Positions 7,104-10,092 of a stretch of 10,092 nt of DNA are shown one piece after another. The notes beneath the pieces are model-generated. The model saw only the letters and a list, made by a program, of their open reading frames with translations. It was not told the origin of the DNA and ran no database searches. Within the stretch, counting starts at the first letter, position 1, and each line of letters begins with the position of its first letter. The stretch is taken from assembly GCA_014904985.1 (NCBI GenBank), contig MU129263.1, positions 30,794 through 40,885 on the forward strand, given 5' to 3'. This DNA is from Hydnum rufescens UP504. Taxonomy: Eukaryota; Basidiomycota; Agaricomycetes; Cantharellales; Hydnaceae. Both the position numbers and the translations under genes were made by a program.

Positions 7104-7696
7104 GCCCACTTATGTAAGGCTGCACATGACAAATCAGGCCACCATGGACAAGACCCAACTTTCAAGAAATTATCTGATAGATTCTTTTGCCAAATATGCT
7201 ATCCTATGTGGCCTGGTATTGCCAGACATGCCATGAATGCCAATTAAGGTCTACAACCCAACCAAAAATCACTTTAAGCCCAACCTACATTAATACCATA
7301 TTATGTAAATTTAATATGGACATGGTCCATATGCTGGTATCAAACAGATTCAAATATATCATGGATCTTTGGGATGATCTCTCCAGATGGCTGGAAGCAA
7401 AAATGTTATGTAAGGCCTTGAGTAAGCAGATCACCCGGTTTCTATTCGAGGATGTCATGTGCCAGTTCAGCTGCATATTACAAATCACAATGGATAACAG
7501 TACGGAATTTGACAGGCTAGTTCAAACAATGGCAGATGAATATAATGTTCCAATTGTCTGAGCTGCCCCTTATCACCTGGAAGCAAATGGAATGATAGAA
7601 TGCAGGCACAGGACCTGGATAAACTCGCTGTTCATCACATGCAAAGGGAACCCAAGTAAATGGTCAAACTATTTTTATTCATGCATGTGGGCAGTA
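7104..7696 (+). pseudogene. Integrase zinc finger and catalytic core, split by a solo LTR
   Basis: The HHCC finger is AAHDKSGHHGQDPTF followed by CQTCHECQ; the frame changes near 7189, where one G of an expected tryptophan codon is missing. The catalytic core retains aspartate at 7319 (FNMDMVHM), aspartate at 7493 (ITMDNSTEF, normally TDNGTEF) and glutamate at 7598 (GMIECRH, where C replaces an expected R, a CGC to TGC change). The core strand is cut at W-A-V by the insertion at 7697. Confidence 0.9.
7692..7696. repeat. 5-bp target-site duplication, left copy
   Basis: CAGTA, matching CAGTG at 9404-9408 with one G to A change. Five bases is a common LTR-retrotransposon duplication length. Confidence 0.7.
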
Positions 7697-7891
7697 TAGA
7701 AGAAGGGTTGGGAGCTCCGATGACTGTCAAATCAAAATCTGGTTCAGCCAGTGTGTAGATGGGAGACTGTATTTCTGTTATTATTCATTGGGTTGGTTCA
7801 CTTCAATGGTTGATCACACTCTTCAAGATGTGTATGGTGTTCAGTGGAGAATAGGATGGGATATGGACTAGCAGTAGTCAATGATATATTG

Positions 7892-8010
7892 TCTGGGATG
7901 CTTATAGAAAGGCTTATATGTCTGGGATGCTTGTGGAAAGGCTTATATGTTGTGTAGGATGCTTGTGGAAAGGCTTATATGTAGGGGATGCTTGTAGAAA
8001 GGCTTATACA
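7892..8010. repeat. Four tandem 29-32-bp repeats
   Basis: Units at 7892-7920, 7921-7949, 7950-7981 and 7982-8010 share GGATGCTTRTRGAAAGGCTTATA. They lie near the 3' end of the LTR in its own orientation (downstream of its TATA box). Confidence 0.9.
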
Positions 8011-8409
8011 TCATTTGTGTTGTGTTGGTCTGTTTACTGATATTTGTGTATTCTTGTTTACATTCTCCTGGTCAAAATGTGGATATCTATGGGTTACAGA
8101 CTGGTCAGTGCTTGGTTAGTCTTGTTAGTATGTTTCTTCCTTCTTTCTTCAAAACCTGATTCATATTTCATTATGCTTACTTTTCCTTGGATGTCCAGCA
8201 ACTCTAACCTTAGGTCCTGCAACTATCCTTGGCTTTAGTGATTTGTGTAGAGGGCTACCAGTGGCTTTGTCTCAACAACCTTGAAGATGACTTAGCTCCA
8301 GATGGCTTATAGATAGACTGTTCTTTAGAGGCAAGCAGAAAAGTTGACAGTGGTTGACAGTGATGATTTCCAGAGAGGAGATGATGGGGGGATACAAGAA
8401 ATCTACCAG

Positions 8410-8417
8410 CTTTTATA
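8410..8417 (-). promoter_or_regulatory. TATA box of the solo LTR
   Basis: TATAAAAG on the minus strand, followed about 50 nt downstream by a pyrimidine-rich stretch around 8345-8385. It is directly downstream of the bZIP-like site cluster at 8464-8663. Confidence 0.6.
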
Positions 8418-8463
8418 CCTTTCTGAAGGTGGCTGTGTTTAAGGAATATGACTCCCTCATGGG

Positions 8464-8663
8464 TGAGTCATATGTGAGTCATAGGTGAGAACAAAAGAAA
8501 AATAACAAGATGATGTCATAATGCAGTCATAGCTGAGTCATGCATAAGGAGAACAAAAGGAATCATGAGGAGGTGATGTCATAGTGATGTCATTCATAAA
8601 GAGAACAAAAGAATCATGATGCATTCATAAAGAGACAAAGGAATCATGAGGAGGGTGATGTCA
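8464..8663. promoter_or_regulatory. Cluster of bZIP-type sites in the LTR
   Basis: TGAGTCA (Gcn4/AP-1 type) at 8464-8470, 8475-8481 and 8534-8540; TGATGTCA (one transition from the CRE/ATF palindrome TGACGTCA) at 8511-8518, 8574-8581, 8585-8592 and 8656-8663. They sit among imperfect repeats of GAGAACAAAAG and GAATCATGAGGAGG. In LTR orientation the cluster is immediately upstream of the TATA box, where a U3 enhancer would lie. Function is inferred from the motifs. Confidence 0.6.
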
Positions 8664-8884
8664 CCAATTTGCTGAGCATGTGGAATGCTTGGAGCATGAG
8701 GTCACTGACCATGTGGAGCATTCTCGAGGTGATAATGAAAGGATCAGATATCTCCAGGTTTTGGAGATTAATTTGGGCATAGTCCAATGGTTAAGGTGTT
8801 TTGTTGCTGGTTGATAATGGGGACAAGTGCATGGGATGGGATTTGATGCAGAAACAGCAGTTTGCATCTGTAATAGACATTATT

Positions 8885-9365
8885 GGTATCATTAGATGCG
8901 GATTTTTAACAGCTTTCTGGGCGCAGTGGTTCCGAGCAGATCTGATGTAAACTGATAGAGAAATTCATTTTGCACTGATGGGTGTTGATTTTGATAGTAA
9001 TATCATTCTGCAGAGTTCGTTTTTGGTGTGTTCTTCACACACTCAGTACCGTTGGATGTGGATTTTTCATATCTTTCTATGTGCAGTTGTTCCAAGAGGA
9101 TTGGATGCGAACTGACGGATAAATTTGTTTTTTACTGGAAATTCTGGATTTTGATAGTAAAATTGGTCTGGAGAGTGCAGTTTTGGTCTGTTCGACTTGT
9201 TTTTGGTACCGTTCGAAAGGTGTGAATTGTAGCTTTCTAAGCGTTATATGGACGTACCTCTCCGATCAAAACTGATGGAGTTATAGAATGAATTCAATTT
9301 CTGTGTGTAGCCATAATTAATTTTGTAATTGGTCATGTGATCGTCCAATGGCTGGAAGTGGTGTG
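8885..9365. repeat. Three degenerate copies of a 160-bp tandem repeat
   Basis: Copies start at 8885 (GGTATCATTAGATGCGG), 9045 (AGTACCGTTGGATGTGG) and 9205 (GGTACCGTTCGAAAGG), exactly 160 bp apart. Each continues with an AGCTTTCTGGGCG-like segment and ACTGATAGAG-, ACTGACGGAT- or ACTGATGGAG-like segments. The third copy is the most diverged and its end is unclear. They occupy the 5' (U3) part of the LTR in its orientation. Confidence 0.75.
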
Positions 9366-9403
9366 ATTCCACATTTTCTGATACTGGATGTTTTTATCTT
9401 CCA

Positions 9404-9408
9404 CAGTG
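9404..9408. repeat. 5-bp target-site duplication, right copy
   Basis: CAGTG. Joining 7696 to 9409 keeps the integrase reading frame (WAVDRV), which independently confirms these as the insertion borders. Confidence 0.75.
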
Positions 9409-9975
9409 GACCGAGTGACAGTAAAACGAACAACTGGCCACACCCCCTATCACCTACTCTACAGAATAAATCATGTGTTTCCATTCAACATTACAGATGC
9501 ATCATGGTATACATTAAAATGGGAAACAATCCAAACCATGGAAGAACTACTAGGAATCCACAGAATCCAATTGGTGCATAGAGATGAGGATATTCAAGCC
9601 ACCTCAAATGATGTCCTTCAAGCAAGAATTCGAAGCACTCAGGATTATGCCAAACAAAATGAAAATATACTGGTAGACGGAAACTATCAACTGGGAACAA
9701 TTGTGCTGGTATTTAATTCGGTATTACAAATGCAACATGGATGAAAAGGGGAAATATGGTGGATTGGGCCATACCAAGTTCAGCATCACCACCCCCGCAG
9801 ATCCTATCAACTGGCAGAATTAGATGGGACCCCAATCAATGGAGTATTCACCAGAAATCATTTAAAGAAATACCATATGCATGACCAAATAGCCCCAATG
9901 GACATTGCCGGGAACAAGAGCCACAGCACCACGGACCATGAATTAAATCAAAATAATATGGCAAAATACACCTAA
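9409..9975 (+). pseudogene. Integrase C-terminal part of the same pol
   Basis: The frame resumes with DRVTVKRTTGHTPYHLLY, joining exactly to the WAV before 7697 across the duplicated CAGTG. Then follow the helical region (ARIRSTQDYAKQNENI), the SH3-like part (IWWIGPYQV, YQLAELDGTPINGVFTRNHL) and a short tail. A TGA at 9742-9744 interrupts; TAA at 9973-9975 is the first non-TGA stop of the whole frame and lies inside the inverted repeat. No chromodomain is seen. Confidence 0.9.
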
Positions 9976-9992
9976 CGCACCCCCAAAAAGGT

Positions 9993-10038
9993 ACCTCTTA
10001 GGTGGGTTCCGGTTGCATTGGCCTTTGACCTAAGAGGT
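9993..10038. repeat. Hairpin inside right inverted repeat
   Basis: Inverted counterpart of the 336-381 hairpin. Both 11-bp arms are perfect although the loop differs between the copies by one transition. Confidence 0.75.
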
Positions 10039-10040
10039 GG

Positions 10041-10050
10041 TTTTTATATA
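10041..10050 (-). promoter_or_regulatory. TATA box in right inverted repeat, facing inward
   Basis: The same TATATAAAAA motif on the minus strand, a necessary result of the inverted repeat. If active it would drive an antisense transcript across the 3' end of pol, opposite to the left promoter. Confidence 0.45.
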
Positions 10051-10092
10051 GGCACGTCTAGGCGGTGTCTAAAGGTGTTCAAAAGATGAAAA

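Larger units (their letters stand above)
3741..7696 (+). pseudogene. Ty3/gypsy pol polyprotein, main part (broken)
   Basis: One reading frame runs from ATG 3741 to 7103, interrupted only by TGA codons at 3846, 4428, 4587, 4902, 5490, 6111, 6453 and 7101. A single lost base near 7189 shifts it to the next frame, with a TGA at 7559, up to the solo LTR at 7697. The order is an acidic N-terminus (SDYDSDDEVELEDYYD), aspartic protease, a linker with the THPP-to-WxxxxPIHPP region typical of fungal gypsy pol, reverse transcriptase, RNase H, a tether, and the integrase zinc finger and core. With the insertion removed and the shift ignored, the frame continues at 9409 to TAA 9973, about 1507 codons. 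There is no gag or CCHC knuckle upstream: the inverted repeat begins about 40 bp before the ATG once the hAT-like element is discounted. No TAA or TAG occurs in frame before the final stop. The product would be retroelement replication enzymes; this copy cannot make them. Confidence 0.93.
7697..9403 (-). mobile_element. Solo LTR, 1707 bp, minus orientation
   Basis: On the minus strand the element begins TGGAAGA (9403-9397) and ends TCTTCTA (7703-7697), a 7-bp inverted terminal repeat with one transition; the ancestral end would be TCTTCCA, giving TG...CA. With the 5-bp duplication and no coding sequence inside, a solo LTR is the best explanation. Orientation follows the TATA box at 8410-8417 on the minus strand. 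It is long for an LTR but contains three sets of internal repeats that account for part of the length. A non-autonomous LTR-type element without an internal domain is the alternative. Confidence 0.75.
171..10092 (+). mobile_element. Inverted-repeat element carrying a gag-less Ty3/gypsy pol (right end outside window)
   Basis: This is the large unit formed by the inverted repeats 282-405 and 9969-10092 and the pol frame between them. With the insertions at 414-3700 and 7697-9403 removed, the order is: outer sequence with two AGGCATGCCT palindromes, inverted repeat with inward TATA box, about 40 bp of leader, a pol ORF of about 1507 codons, and an inverted repeat containing the pol stop codon. 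A normal gypsy element has direct LTRs and a gag; here the repeat is inverted and gag is absent. The left edge near 170 is inferred from where the integrase homology at 1-170 stops; the right edge is not in the window. It could be a distinct class of element, or a rearranged pair of LTR elements whose flanking LTRs ended up in opposite orientation. Confidence 0.6.
9969..10092 (-). repeat. Long inverted repeat, right copy (cut by window edge)
   Basis: Inverted copy of 282-405. It begins three bases before the last sense codon of pol is complete, so the TAA at 9973-9975 lies within the repeat. It keeps CpG at the three sites where the left copy has TpG or CpA, so it is closer to the ancestral sequence. 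It carries the same TATA motif and hairpin in the opposite orientation. Confidence 0.95.

Noticed and set aside
8766..8848. tRNA gene or tRNA-derived SINE on the plus strand
   Set aside because: There is a good box-A-like stretch (TAGTCCAATGGTTAAGG), but the box B is poor (GGATTTGATGC), it is about 60 bp away instead of about 40-45, and the acceptor arms do not pair. At most it is a diverged fragment.
8044..9225. Short open frames inside the solo LTR, some hydrophobic
   Set aside because: They overlap tandem repeats and T-rich sequence, show no known domain, and lie in a regulatory LTR.
7694..9406. A 1.7-kb GT...AG spliceosomal intron (GTATAG ... TTCCACAG) in the integrase
   Set aside because: Splicing there would shift the frame (GCA then TGG), whereas removing the segment with one CAGTR duplicate restores it exactly. 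Inverted TGGAAGA ends and the TATA box favour an LTR.
3741..9975. TGA recoded as an amino acid (alternative genetic code or programmed readthrough)
   Set aside because: Ten readthrough sites scattered through every domain, with arginine expected at those that can be compared, and a frameshift as well, fit CpG decay better.
171..10092. DIRS-type retrotransposon
   Set aside because: Inverted termini would fit, but the pol encodes a retropepsin and a DDE integrase with HHCC finger and no tyrosine recombinase or methyltransferase.

Overview
The window is a transposon-on-transposon region, most likely from a filamentous basidiomycete (Agaricomycete-like) nuclear genome. I see no host gene, rRNA or convincing tRNA. 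The kingdom call rests on three things: intron-like units of about 90-114 nt with GTGAGT donors, CTAAY branch points and YTAG acceptors; a Ty3/gypsy pol of the type common in mushroom-forming fungi; and decay dominated by CpG to TpG/CpA changes, as expected of methylated repeats. A rust or another fungus cannot be excluded.

Four layers can be ordered. (1) Positions 1-170 hold the C-terminal end of an old Ty3/gypsy integrase on the minus strand. (2) It is broken near 170 by a larger element running past the right edge of the window. That element has a long inverted repeat (282-405 against 9969-10092, 120 of 124 bases matching, no gaps) around one pol reading frame: aspartic protease, reverse transcriptase, RNase H and integrase, 3741-7696 continuing at 9409-9975. 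The frame has its own ATG, no gag and no zinc knuckle, and its TAA lies inside the right inverted repeat. Each inverted repeat carries a TATATAAAAA box pointing inward. (3) A 3287-bp element (414-3700), hAT-like by its TAGGG/TAGAG ends and 8-bp duplication ACTCACAG, sits between the left inverted repeat and the pol ATG. (4) A 1707-bp solo LTR (7697-9403), minus orientation, with a 5-bp duplication CAGTA/CAGTG, splits the integrase.

The hAT-like insertion is the most unusual content. Its body is two divergent arrays of roughly 225-300-bp units around a spacer of about 0.4 kb. Each unit has a perfect or near-perfect hairpin (CCAAAAGAGCAGC type) inside an intron-like segment with donor, branch point and acceptor, and a second palindrome (CCACACACC type) in the exon-like part just upstream of the donor. 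The left array reads on the minus strand and the right array on the plus strand, both away from the centre. Stem sequences differ between units, but both sides of a stem usually change together.

The pol frame is interrupted by ten stop codons, all TGA, plus one 1-base loss near 7189. Where conserved family motifs allow comparison the TGA falls at arginine positions, so CGA to TGA deamination explains them. With both insertions removed, the frame is about 1507 codons. The solo LTR has three parts worth noting: a TATA box on the minus strand, a cluster of bZIP-type sites (TGAGTCA, TGATGTCA) just upstream of it, and three copies of a sequence at an exact 160-bp period.
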